From contig JBIKXS010000021.1 of NCBI GenBank assembly GCA_044355655.1, positions 1 through 55,942 on the forward strand: a DNA stretch of 55,942 nt, written 5' to 3'. The first letter of the stretch is position 1, and each line of letters begins with the position of its first letter. A model generated the notes under the pieces. The model was given only the letters and a program-made list of their open reading frames with translations, did not search any database and was not told the origin of the DNA. Both the position numbers and the translations under genes were made by a program. This DNA comes from UBA3064 sp023258775 (GTDB lineage: Bacteria > Pseudomonadota > Gammaproteobacteria > Burkholderiales > Burkholderiaceae_E). Below are positions 35,256-43,066 of the stretch, piece by piece.

Positions 35256-35887
35256 TTAATCCTCTTAGCAGGCACGCCCACATAAACAGCCCGAGGTTCA
35301 CAAGACCGAAGCACAACTGCACCGCTTCCGATTATTGTGTGGGACCCGATCTGGAGTTTACTTAAACTTGAGCCTTGAACAATTGTCGACCCAGAACCAA
35401 TCCAACAATTATCACCAATCTCGACGTTTCCCGCGACGGAGCAACCAGACGCGATGTGCACAAACTCTCCCAGAACCACATCATGCGCAATCGTCACATT
35501 TTGATTTACGATAGTAAATGAACCAATTTTTATATTGTTCGTCAACCTTACACCTGCACAAATTATTAATCCCAAAGTCTCATCAATTGATGCCTTCTGA
35601 CCATAACCAAAACTAGCAGTCGTATGAATGAGATTTATAAATTTTAGATTTGAGAGATATCTTTGAGCAATAACTTTTCGAATTAACCCATCACCAATAC
35701 CTATAGCAAATGGGATATCCTTGTATCGAAGCACATCATCTTCAAGTATCGCTTCTGCTGGAAACGTCCAGGTTTCCAACTCGCTTTCATCTTTAGCAAC
35801 GAAAATAGGCTCATAACCCAAATCCCACGCTATATCGCCAGTCTCGCGAGCCATGCCCGAAGTACCGAAAATTCCAATTCGTTTCAT
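35252..35887 (-). CDS. legH: Sugar O/N-acetyltransferase with left-handed beta helix (NeuD/PglD family)
   Basis: This 211-residue protein has an N-terminal PglD-type domain (RIGIFGTSGMARETGDIAWD) and a C-terminal hexapeptide-repeat region (FVHIASGCSVAGNVEIGDNC, WIGSGSTIVQGSSL, IGSHTIIGSGAVVLRS). In legionaminic acid synthesis LegH acetylates the 4-amino group made by LegC. It is placed directly after legC with a 4-base overlap, as expected for that job. Confidence 0.83.
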   Translation of the reverse strand: MKRIGIFGTSGMARETGDIAWDLGYEPIFVAKDESELETWTFPAEAILEDDVLRYKDIPFAIGIGDGLIRKVIAQRYLSNLKFINLIHTTASFGYGQKASIDETLGLIICAGVRLTNNIKIGSFTIVNQNVTIAHDVVLGEFVHIASGCSVAGNVEIGDNCWIGSGSTIVQGSSLSKLQIGSHTIIGSGAVVLRSCEPRAVYVGVPAKRIK

Positions 35888-37032
35888 TTCTCAAGGATTC
35901 GAACACTACTCGGTAGATTCACCAAACGGGCCTCAAACCATTCTGCATTTCCTAGCGGACCATAATCGCAATGTGCAAAACTCGGTAGTCTATTCATAAG
36001 TTCCCACACAGGCCTGGTCATTACGCCCGCGTCATTTGTTGCCTTGAGCAGCTTATCTCTCTCATTACGATTAGCGCAGACAACAGCGTTTAGCCAATAA
36101 TTTGCCCGGCATCCCGTAGGTTCTAAAACAAATTGCATACCATAGCCCTCAAAGAAAGAGGCATACCTTGAGGCAAGTTCGCGTTTATTCGCAATAAAAT
36201 TTTCGAGTTGCTCAACTTGAGCGCTACCCAATGCGGCGTTGATATTTGGCATCCTGTAGTTATAACCGATGTCATCATGAAAGTACTTGTATGGATGATC
36301 AAGTTTGGCAGTTGTCGTCAGGTGTTTTGCGTCGGTGCATAGACCCACATCAGCCAAAATCATCCCGCCACCGCCCGTTGTAATAATTTTGTTACCGTTA
36401 AAACTCAACGCACCAACTTGACCGAACGTACCAGTATGACGCCCTTTGTAAATACTTCCCAGTGACTCCGCAGCGTCTTCAACCAAAGCAATTTGCCATA
36501 TTTTGCAAACCTCTATTAAGCCATCTAGATCAACAGGATGCCCAAAAGTATGCATTGGAAGACAAGCACTAAGCTTTCGACGGTCTTTCCTCCTGCGGCA
36601 TTCGCCATCGGCATCAATGAATGCGTGTCGATCCAACCACTCAACCATTGCCTGGGGAGATAATCCGAGGGTATGACAGTCAATATCGACAAAAACAGGC
36701 TCAGCGCCGCAGTAAGCAATGGCATTACAGGTTGCAACAAAGGTCAAAGGCTGTGTGAGTACAAGATCGCCTGATTTCACGCCCACCAGTTTTAACGCGA
36801 TGTGTAATGCTGATGTGCCGTTGACTGTGGCAACCGCTGCTGGACTCTTTGTGTAATCTGCAATCTGTTTCTCGAATAAGGTAACGTAAGCACCGACACT
36901 CGAAACAAATGTTGACTCAATAGTCTCAGCTACATATTGACGCTCGCGTCCTACAAAAACGGGCGCATGCAAAGGAATAGGCTCGTTGCTTTTATACTGC
37001 TCACGGATGAAACTTACCAATGCGTCATGCAT
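35884..37032 (-). CDS. legC: LegC-type PLP-dependent sugar aminotransferase
   Basis: This 382-residue DegT/DnrJ/EryC1-family enzyme shows FVGRERQYVAETIESTFVSS, VATVNGTSALHIALKLVGVK, VDIDCHTLGLSP, ALVEDAAESLGSIYKG, LSFNGNKIITTGGGGMIL (the Lys of GNK is the predicted PLP lysine), the tetrad-like H-P-Y-K-Y region and IGYNYRMPNINAALG. It aminates the 4-keto-6-deoxy sugar produced by LegB. It lies 3 bases after legB and overlaps legH by 4 bases. Confidence 0.88.
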   Translation of the reverse strand: MHDALVSFIREQYKSNEPIPLHAPVFVGRERQYVAETIESTFVSSVGAYVTLFEKQIADYTKSPAAVATVNGTSALHIALKLVGVKSGDLVLTQPLTFVATCNAIAYCGAEPVFVDIDCHTLGLSPQAMVEWLDRHAFIDADGECRRRKDRRKLSACLPMHTFGHPVDLDGLIEVCKIWQIALVEDAAESLGSIYKGRHTGTFGQVGALSFNGNKIITTGGGGMILADVGLCTDAKHLTTTAKLDHPYKYFHDDIGYNYRMPNINAALGSAQVEQLENFIANKRELASRYASFFEGYGMQFVLEPTGCRANYWLNAVVCANRNERDKLLKATNDAGVMTRPVWELMNRLPSFAHCDYGPLGNAEWFEARLVNLPSSVRILEK

Positions 37033-37035
37033 ATT

Positions 37036-38028
37036 CTAGATATTATAAATTCCCGCCTTATACTTTGCAAGCTTATCAGCACGAGTAAACCAGGCAATTG
37101 TTTCCTTAAGGCCTGCTCGAAGATCAAATAATGGGTTGAATCCAGTAAGCTGTTTAAGCTTGGCATTATCACACCATAGCCGAAAAACCTCTGACTTGTT
37201 CGGTCTTAGCCTCCGTTCATCAACCCTAATTTTAACGTTCACCGACATAAGTTCGCAGATTAAATAAAAGATATCCTCAATGGCAATCTCGTGATTAGAG
37301 CCAATATTGATGGTCTCGCCAACTGTCTGATTAGTACTAGCGATATCAAGAAGCCCCCTACAAGTATCCTCTACATAACTAAAATCACGAGTTGGCTTAA
37401 CATCTCCAATTTGAATTTCCTGCATACCAATAGCAATTTGACTGATAATCGATGGAATTATCGCTCGGGCAGATTGTCTAGGTCCATAGGTATTAAATGG
37501 ACGAGCTATAGTGACCGGTAAATTGAAGGCGTTAAAAAAACTCATCGCCACTGCATCGGCGCCAATTTTAGAAGCACTATAAGGGGATTGTGGCTGAAGC
37601 GGATGAAGTTCGTCTATCGGTACATACTTGGCAGTGCCATATACTTCGCTTGTAGACATTTGGATCACGCGATTAACGCCGTTTTCAACCGACGCCTGGC
37701 AGATATTTAATGTGCCCTTTATGTTTGTATCAATGTAGCTTGCCGGTGCGACGTAGGAATAAGGGATTGCTATTAATGCCGCTAAATGAAAAACGGTTTC
37801 GATGTCCTTTGTAATAACTTTACAATAATTCGGGTCCCTGACATCACCATTAACTATTTCGAGTTTGTCACTACCATTTACATCCTCTAACCAACCCCAA
37901 AAATTGAAAGAGTTATATTGACAGAGTGCCCTTACCCGATAGCCCTTAGCTAAAAGCAATTCAGTGAGATGTGAGCCAATAAAGCCATCTGCCCCAGTCA
38001 CCAAAATTGTAGATTTCTTTTTCGCCAT
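37036..38028 (-). CDS. legB: LegB-type NDP-sugar 4,6-dehydratase
   Basis: This 330-residue extended short-chain dehydrogenase has the Rossmann motif TGADGFIGSHLTELLL, VFHLAALIAIPYSY, the catalytic S/T and YxxxK pair (MSTSEVYGTA, SPYSASKIGADAVA), ARPFNTYGPRQSARAIIPS and DFSYVEDTCRGL. It catalyses the first committed step of legionaminic acid formation, 4,6-dehydration of the GDP-linked amino sugar. As the first gene of the cassette it lies 167 bases downstream of fliS on the same strand; its own promoter is probably in that gap. Confidence 0.88.
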   Translation of the reverse strand: MAKKKSTILVTGADGFIGSHLTELLLAKGYRVRALCQYNSFNFWGWLEDVNGSDKLEIVNGDVRDPNYCKVITKDIETVFHLAALIAIPYSYVAPASYIDTNIKGTLNICQASVENGVNRVIQMSTSEVYGTAKYVPIDELHPLQPQSPYSASKIGADAVAMSFFNAFNLPVTIARPFNTYGPRQSARAIIPSIISQIAIGMQEIQIGDVKPTRDFSYVEDTCRGLLDIASTNQTVGETINIGSNHEIAIEDIFYLICELMSVNVKIRVDERRLRPNKSEVFRLWCDNAKLKQLTGFNPLFDLRAGLKETIAWFTRADKLAKYKAGIYNI

Positions 38029-38195
38029 TACTATGTTAACGCTAAAAGGCCAGCAAATCGGGGCATCTTCGATGACTCTCAGCAGTCATTATTTCCGAAA
38101 CTGTCCCACTTATTGCAGGTTAGGATAAACAAAATTGTTTGGTGATGTTCGACTTGCAACAGACGAATGTATATTCCCTGCTAATGTTTTAGCGG

Positions 38196-38582
38196 TTACT
38201 TGTCGTTCGCTTGTTCAATTTGCGAGAAAGCCGACTTGATTGTTTGCACCTCTTGCTCAACTTCGTCTAAAAGTTCGACTGACGCTTTCATATTTGCATT
38301 AAATAGTTTTGCGATCCACACGTCGTAGTGGATTTTCAAACGGGCGGCGATGTCTCCACCTTGGCGAACGTCAAGAGATGATATCAGCCCGATTTCAATG
38401 AGTTCAATCGATTTTGAGATCGCTTCTGATCGCGCAGGGATATCTCGAGTCACGAGACATCGTTTAGCTTCGGCAAGCCGCTGCAGCAAACGATCATATA
38501 GCAAGATGACCAAGCCAACAGAACTAGAAACCATAACGGCCGTTTGCCGATCAGTTTTACCGTAGGCACGAGCGGCTCTCAT
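38196..38582 (-). CDS. fliS: Flagellar export chaperone FliS
   Basis: This 128-residue helical protein has the FliS N-terminal pattern (ARAYGKTDRQTAV, then SSVGLVILLYDRLLQRLAEA) and the central ISKSIELIEIGLISSLDVRQGGDIAARL, matching the usual '...a..ii..L...ld...GgeiA.nL' segment. It binds flagellin C termini in the cytoplasm and prevents early polymerisation. It lies 39 bases downstream of fliD on the same strand, the standard pairing. Confidence 0.92.
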   Translation of the reverse strand: MRAARAYGKTDRQTAVMVSSSVGLVILLYDRLLQRLAEAKRCLVTRDIPARSEAISKSIELIEIGLISSLDVRQGGDIAARLKIHYDVWIAKLFNANMKASVELLDEVEQEVQTIKSAFSQIEQANDK

Positions 38583-38621
38583 ACGAGTACTAGACGTTTC
38601 TGCAAGCTTATTTGCATAACT

Positions 38622-40103
38622 TTATTGCAAACCAGCTAATGAGGATCTCACATTTGCGCTCATTTGGTTCATTGATACAAGCTTTGCATCAAGCGAAGCG
38701 TACTTTGAAATAAGCTTCGCTCTAGTCTTTTCCAAACGGCTCTGTAAGTCGTCGATATTTGTTGAAAGCCTAGAACGGTTGGTCTGTAACACATCAATCG
38801 ATGACTGGAGACTTCCTGAAACGCCCCGAAACTGAGCGAGTGTCGCCTTTATTGTGGAAGTAAAGCCACCCAACATTGCAGTACCAATATCACCGTCCAT
38901 TGCCGTTGAAAGATCACCTTCTCTAATAGTCACAGAACCATTTCTATTCCACTCTAGCCCAAGTTGAGACCAGGAATACACCGTGTTTGTGGATGTAATC
39001 TTAAAGCCTGAGCTGTAGGCACTCGATACGGACGACGAAAGACTCAAGATACCGGAATTTCCGGCGAGTGGGCCGGCTTTCGTATCCTTAGACCCCGGCT
39101 TTGTCATTGCCACCAACCGCTGATTCAGGGCGGTCACGTCCTCAGCGAATTTGCGAATTCGTTCCTTCACGGTTTCACGGTTATCTCGAACCGTCACTGT
39201 GGCAGTGGTTGCTGTAGCTCCAGGAATTGAGGGATCGGTTTTCAAGATCTCAAATGAAAGACCTGGAATAGCTTGGGAAAAAACATTCGATTTGCTTTTC
39301 AGCAAAATGCCATTAACACGTGCCTGGGCATCATCTGCTGATTGATTAAGCGCTATGCCGCTACTGTCGGTTGGATTGTTAAAAGCGCTCGTTCGGCTAG
39401 GTACTAGTGACCCCCCGTAATCGAGTATATCGTCGTCAGCACCATCACCGTCAGTATCCTGAGCATCATCCCAGGTGGCCGTAAACGCCGCTGTCGAGCC
39501 TGATTTGGCACCGTTCAAGACCAAAACATAGCCAAGTGATGCATCACCAGTATTGACGATGGATGCTGCGATCTTTCCAGAAAGCTGAGGGCTGGCGTTG
39601 ATCTCATCTCGGATAGACTCGAGCGACTTCCCTGCGAGTACGATCGATTTCTCGATCGACTTACCCGAAATGGGATCGAGGGCACCGTATTCAGTTGAGA
39701 CGCTATCAATAGTGAGAGTGCCAAAACCCGAACCGAAAGTTGCGCTCGAAGTAGCAAACCCGGCAAATGCAGTTCTTTGCGAGCGGGCAAGCTGTGTGTT
39801 TGATACGGTATAGGCCCCAGGCGATGCCAAACTTGAGTTAGCGACGGTTGCCTTGAGAAGACCAGAATCAGAATTCGACACCGAACGTCCAGTGAGGGTC
39901 AGGCTATCTTCCAAGGCAGCAGCACTGCTCGCCGCAGCATCAACAAGCGACTTGACTTGTGACATTGCTGAAATCGATGTATCCACCGAACTCACACGCT
40001 GCTTGGCAATCGTAAGCGGCCTAGCTTCAATTTGCATGAGTTGGTTAACAACACCTTGAACGTCGATGATGGAACCTGAACCACCTACAGATGATGTCGA
40101 CAT
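38622..40103 (-). CDS. fliD: Flagellar filament cap protein FliD (hook-associated protein 2)
   Basis: This 493-residue protein has the FliD N-terminal motif (GSGSIIDVQGVVNQLMQIEA, residues 9-28), the central domain with QSADDAQARVNGI, and the C-terminal FliD domain (TLAQFRGVSGSLQSSIDVLQ) ending in a coiled-coil with KYASLDAKLVSMNQ. It caps the growing filament and guides flagellin folding. It precedes fliS in the same operon and lies downstream of a flagellin gene on the same strand, separated by a terminator-like hairpin. Confidence 0.94.
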   Translation of the reverse strand: MSTSSVGGSGSIIDVQGVVNQLMQIEARPLTIAKQRVSSVDTSISAMSQVKSLVDAAASSAAALEDSLTLTGRSVSNSDSGLLKATVANSSLASPGAYTVSNTQLARSQRTAFAGFATSSATFGSGFGTLTIDSVSTEYGALDPISGKSIEKSIVLAGKSLESIRDEINASPQLSGKIAASIVNTGDASLGYVLVLNGAKSGSTAAFTATWDDAQDTDGDGADDDILDYGGSLVPSRTSAFNNPTDSSGIALNQSADDAQARVNGILLKSKSNVFSQAIPGLSFEILKTDPSIPGATATTATVTVRDNRETVKERIRKFAEDVTALNQRLVAMTKPGSKDTKAGPLAGNSGILSLSSSVSSAYSSGFKITSTNTVYSWSQLGLEWNRNGSVTIREGDLSTAMDGDIGTAMLGGFTSTIKATLAQFRGVSGSLQSSIDVLQTNRSRLSTNIDDLQSRLEKTRAKLISKYASLDAKLVSMNQMSANVRSSLAGLQ

Positions 40104-40157
40104 AACGCCTCACTTTGCTCTCTATGTAGGGTTACGGCGCAATCTCGGAAAAAGTTA

Positions 40158-40186
40158 AGCGCTCATCACCTTTGGCAATGAGCGCT
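40158..40186 (-). terminator. Rho-independent terminator after the larger flagellin gene
   Basis: A perfect 9-base stem (agcgctcat at 40158-40166, atgagcgct at 40178-40186, 11-base loop) is followed on the minus strand by TTAACTTTTT. It lies 60 bases after the flagellin stop and upstream of fliD, so it should separate high-level flagellin transcription from fliD. A second small hairpin (tggtgg/ccacca, 40202-40219) lies between it and the stop codon. Confidence 0.75.
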
Positions 40187-40246
40187 CCCCGTCGTCGCTG
40201 GTGGTGGCTTTAACCACCAACCAATATGGGATCAACTTACTCGTTA

Positions 40247-41353
40247 TTACTGACTCTTCAGAAGGCCGAGAACGACATTTGGCATCGCATTCGCTTGTGC
40301 CAACATGGCTGTGGCTGCTTGTTGCAAGATCTGAACCCGAGTCAGCGCGGAGGTTTCCATGCCGTAATCTGTATCCTGAACGCGGCTCAACGCCGCTGAA
40401 AGGTTTTCAGTCAGTGCGGACAGATTCGCCACGTTGTGCTCGAGCCTTCCAAAAAATGCGCCAAAGTAAGACCGATGCTCGTTGATTTGCAAGAGCGCAC
40501 GATCGACGAGTTCATTGAAGGTTTGGTAGGCAGCCGATGCTCCGGAACTTACACCCGCTGCGAGCTTGACTACAGAAGCGCCGGATACCTTAAATCGATC
40601 AGTCCCAAATGCGTTATAACCACCGCCTTGGATCGGAGGACCTCCAGCACTTGCCCCTACGCTACTGTCTGCCAGCGTCATGATGCGAGTGTACAGCTCA
40701 TTGAGCGCCCCCATCTCCGAAATGGGAAGGTCCATCTCGGCCGCAGAAAATATACTCGATGCATGGCCTTTTGACGCGAAAATAGGTATCTGCAAGATCT
40801 GCATTTTATCCTCGTCACCAGGGCCTGTCATAAAGGTCCAATCAACATCAACGGCTGATGTGATGGGCGTCGTAGAGGAAACGCCCGCAACTGACCCGAA
40901 CACAGCCTTTCCGCTTGCTTTGAAAGTGCCCATCAAGTAATTACCATTGAATTTGACGCGCATTGCCGTATTGCCAAGTTCCTCCATCAACTGCTTCATC
41001 TCGTCAACGAGAAACTTGTACTGGCTCTTATCCATCGAATCATTGGAACCCTGTGTCGCTAGCTCCTTCATCCGAAGTAGCATGTCACCGGCTTCTTGCA
41101 AGGCTCCTTCAGCAGTTTGCATCATCGACATAGCATCGTTAGCGTTTCGGTAAGCCGTCGACGTAATCTTAATCTGCGAATTGATCACCGTAGCGACCGC
41201 CATGCCAGACGCGTCATCGCTTGCACGGTTGATACGAAGCCCAGACGAAAGCCTTTCAACGCTCAGTGCTAGTTTGGTTTGCGCACCCGCCAAATTCCGC
41301 TGTGCGATCAATGAAGCGATGTTTGTGTTCAACACTGATGCTGGAATAGCCAT
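40247..41353 (-). CDS. fliC: Flagellin, larger paralogue
   Basis: This 368-residue flagellin has a conserved N-terminal D0/D1 region (SVLNTNIASLIAQRNLAGAQ, VERLSSGLRINRASDDASGM) and C-terminal D1/D0 region (LSRVQDTDYGMETSALTRVQ, ILQQAATAMLAQANAMPNVV, LGLLKSQ). About 130 central residues form a variable surface domain containing TGPGDEDKMQ and a Gly-rich SAGGPPIQGGGYN loop, the likely site of legionaminic acid modification. It is divergent from the smaller flagellin gene. A GGAGG ribosome binding site precedes the start. Confidence 0.95.
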   Translation of the reverse strand: MAIPASVLNTNIASLIAQRNLAGAQTKLALSVERLSSGLRINRASDDASGMAVATVINSQIKITSTAYRNANDAMSMMQTAEGALQEAGDMLLRMKELATQGSNDSMDKSQYKFLVDEMKQLMEELGNTAMRVKFNGNYLMGTFKASGKAVFGSVAGVSSTTPITSAVDVDWTFMTGPGDEDKMQILQIPIFASKGHASSIFSAAEMDLPISEMGALNELYTRIMTLADSSVGASAGGPPIQGGGYNAFGTDRFKVSGASVVKLAAGVSSGASAAYQTFNELVDRALLQINEHRSYFGAFFGRLEHNVANLSALTENLSAALSRVQDTDYGMETSALTRVQILQQAATAMLAQANAMPNVVLGLLKSQ

Positions 41354-41473
41354 GACTTACCTCCAAAAAACTCGTTACAAAACAATAGGTTATGAAAAAA
41401 ATTAAACATTCACTGAGCGCTAACCGTAACCCAGTACAGAGGGCAAGCGCCCACCGAACCAACTTCTAGGAGA

Positions 41474-42325
41474 GTGATAATGGCATCCGTTCTGAATACC
41501 AACATGGCTTCGATTTCTGCTCAGCGTTTTCTCACGCAGGCGCAAAACAAACTTGCGAGTTCGTATGAGAGGCTCTCGAGCGGATCGAGAATCAACCGCG
41601 CTCAAGATGATGCCGCTGGATTGGGAATTACCCAAAACCTGACGGCAAGCATTGGCGGCACCACGTTTGCAATTCGTAACGCGAACGATGCGATTGGCAC
41701 GCTTCAAACTGCTGAGGGCGCGCTTGCTGAAATCTCCGGCATGCTGCAACGTTTCAAAGAACTGGCCACTCAAGGCAATAACGGTGCTTTGTCTACGGAT
41801 CAGCGGGAGTATCTGTCCAATGAAATGATTGAGTTGGCCACAGAAATTAAGAATATTGCCGGTAGAACGAGATTTAACGGTAATGCATTGATTGGTGCTA
41901 GCGCGGCTTCGATGAGCTTCCAAACAGGAGAATCCGTAAGCGACTCGCTCACCATCGCTTTTGAAAACATTCTCTCTCAAGCTAACGTCGCATACCTTAC
42001 GACATCCTCTAACATTAGCTTCTCTGGCACAGCAGCCAGTGCTGGGGCGTTTTCGGGATTGGCCGGTTACATCACGAGTGCTATTAACGAAGTTGCGGCC
42101 AAGCGGGCGGCGTTCGGTGCACTTGTTAACCGAGTTAACTCCAACTTGAATAACCTCGATGCACTTTCCGAGAACTTGAGTGCTGCTCGTAGCCGAGTTA
42201 CTGATACCGACTACGCTGCGGAGACAGCTTCGCTGACCCGGACTCAAATCCTTCAACAGGCGGCTACTGCTATGCTGTCCCAAGCTAACGCACAACCCAA
42301 TGTTATTCTTGCCCTGTTGAAGTAA
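41474..42325 (+). CDS. fliC: Flagellin, smaller paralogue
   Basis: This 283-residue flagellin is made almost only of the conserved D0/D1 helices: SVLNTNMASISAQRFLTQAQ, YERLSSGSRINRAQDDAAGL at the N terminus and ARSRVTDTDYAAETASLTRT, ILQQAATAMLSQANAQPNVI, LALLK at the C terminus. A short Ser/Thr-rich middle (SSNISFSGTAASAGAFSG) replaces the outer domains. An AGGAG site precedes ATG 41474. It is followed by flaG 33 bases later. Two flagellins in one filament or regulated alternatives are both possible. Confidence 0.95.
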   Translation: MIMASVLNTNMASISAQRFLTQAQNKLASSYERLSSGSRINRAQDDAAGLGITQNLTASIGGTTFAIRNANDAIGTLQTAEGALAEISGMLQRFKELATQGNNGALSTDQREYLSNEMIELATEIKNIAGRTRFNGNALIGASAASMSFQTGESVSDSLTIAFENILSQANVAYLTTSSNISFSGTAASAGAFSGLAGYITSAINEVAAKRAAFGALVNRVNSNLNNLDALSENLSAARSRVTDTDYAAETASLTRTQILQQAATAMLSQANAQPNVILALLK

Positions 42326-42358
42326 TTCAGCAAACATAGCTCGATTAAGGAGTGCTAA

Positions 42359-42775
42359 ATGAGTTCGTCTAACGTAGCGAGTGTGTCGGTTTCTTCGGCA
42401 GTAAGCCAAAGGCAACCGATTAGCTCCGCAGCTGCGCCCAGTTCGAGGATCGCAGACGCTACAGGCGGAGCGAAAATTCAAGAAGTTAGTGAAAAAGTTC
42501 ACTCGGCTCGTTCCGAAAGTGCGCCGAGTGTTCATGAGGTTGCCAAAATTAGTCGCGAGTCTGTCGAGGCGGCTGCTGAAAAGATCCAATCCTTTGTGTC
42601 TTCGATGAGCAGAGATCTCAACATTTATGTCGATACCAGCTCGGGTAAGTCGGTCATCCGTGTTGTTGACCCTGAGTCGTCCCAGTTGATTCGACAGATC
42701 CCTCCAGAAGAGTCGATTCGTCTTGCCCAGACGGTTGACTTTCTGGCGAGCCTTTTGGTTCACCAACGCGCTTAG
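42359..42775 (+). CDS. flaG: FlaG family flagellar protein
   Basis: This 138-residue protein has a Ser/Ala-rich variable N-terminal half. The FlaG domain is at the C terminus: VSSMSRDLNIYVDTSSGKSV, IRVVDPESSQLIRQIPPEES, IRLAQTVDFLASLLVHQRA. FlaG influences filament length in several bacteria. It sits directly behind the small flagellin gene (strong AAGGAG site) and before a strong terminator, so the two probably form one transcript. Confidence 0.9.
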   Translation: MSSSNVASVSVSSAVSQRQPISSAAAPSSRIADATGGAKIQEVSEKVHSARSESAPSVHEVAKISRESVEAAAEKIQSFVSSMSRDLNIYVDTSSGKSVIRVVDPESSQLIRQIPPEESIRLAQTVDFLASLLVHQRA

Positions 42776-42801
42776 TACGTCACCCTCTCGCTGTAAACAA
42801 T

Positions 42802-42846
42802 GGCCGGTTTGATCTTTGCGAGAGATCAAACCGGCCTCGTTTTTTT
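42802..42846 (+). terminator. Rho-independent terminator after flaG
   Basis: A perfect 14-base stem (ggccggtttgatct at 42802-42815 pairs with agatcaaaccggcc at 42823-42836) with a 7-base loop is followed by tcgttttttt. It lies 27 bases after the flaG stop and should end the flagellin-flaG transcript. Confidence 0.93.
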
Positions 42847-43066
42847 GGGGTAACTGTGAAATTGCGTCCATAGTAGGTATACGGCGAGCTTCAGAAAAAT
42901 GATTAGCATTGACGATGGCTGTTCTTGCCAAAACATTTTGTTGCGACAGCCCCCCCACAAAAGTAGTGCCTTGGCTGCGCTGCTCAATCCTAGACTTTGA
43001 ATGCTCCATGATGTGGCATACGGTGCACTTCGAAAATTTGTTTAGCTCCGGGAATAACCCCCTTTA
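42847..43066 (+). promoter_or_regulatory. Region between the flaG terminator and flhA, presumed flhA promoter
   Basis: No ORF of note is seen. This stretch must carry the promoter of flhA-flhF-flhG-fliA, because it follows a strong terminator. I looked for sigma-54 (GG-N10-GC) and sigma-28 elements and found none with correct spacing. AGCTCCGGGAATAACCCCC lies just before the start codon but is not a convincing ribosome binding site. Confidence 0.35.

Noticed and set aside
38029..38195. Possible terminator after fliS (atgact/agtcat and aaacaa/ttgttt dyads)
   Set aside because: The stems are 6 bases or AT-only and no T-run follows in the right direction.
41354..41473. Sigma-28 and sigma-54 promoter search between the flagellins
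   Set aside because: TAAA and GG/GC candidates were present but with wrong spacing (12 instead of 15, and 9 instead of 10), so no site is claimed.
41420..43009. 529-codon minus-strand frame opposite the small flagellin and flaG
   Set aside because: It runs across a conserved flagellin, flaG and a clear terminator on the other strand. The product is Arg/Asn/Ser-rich without any recognisable motif.
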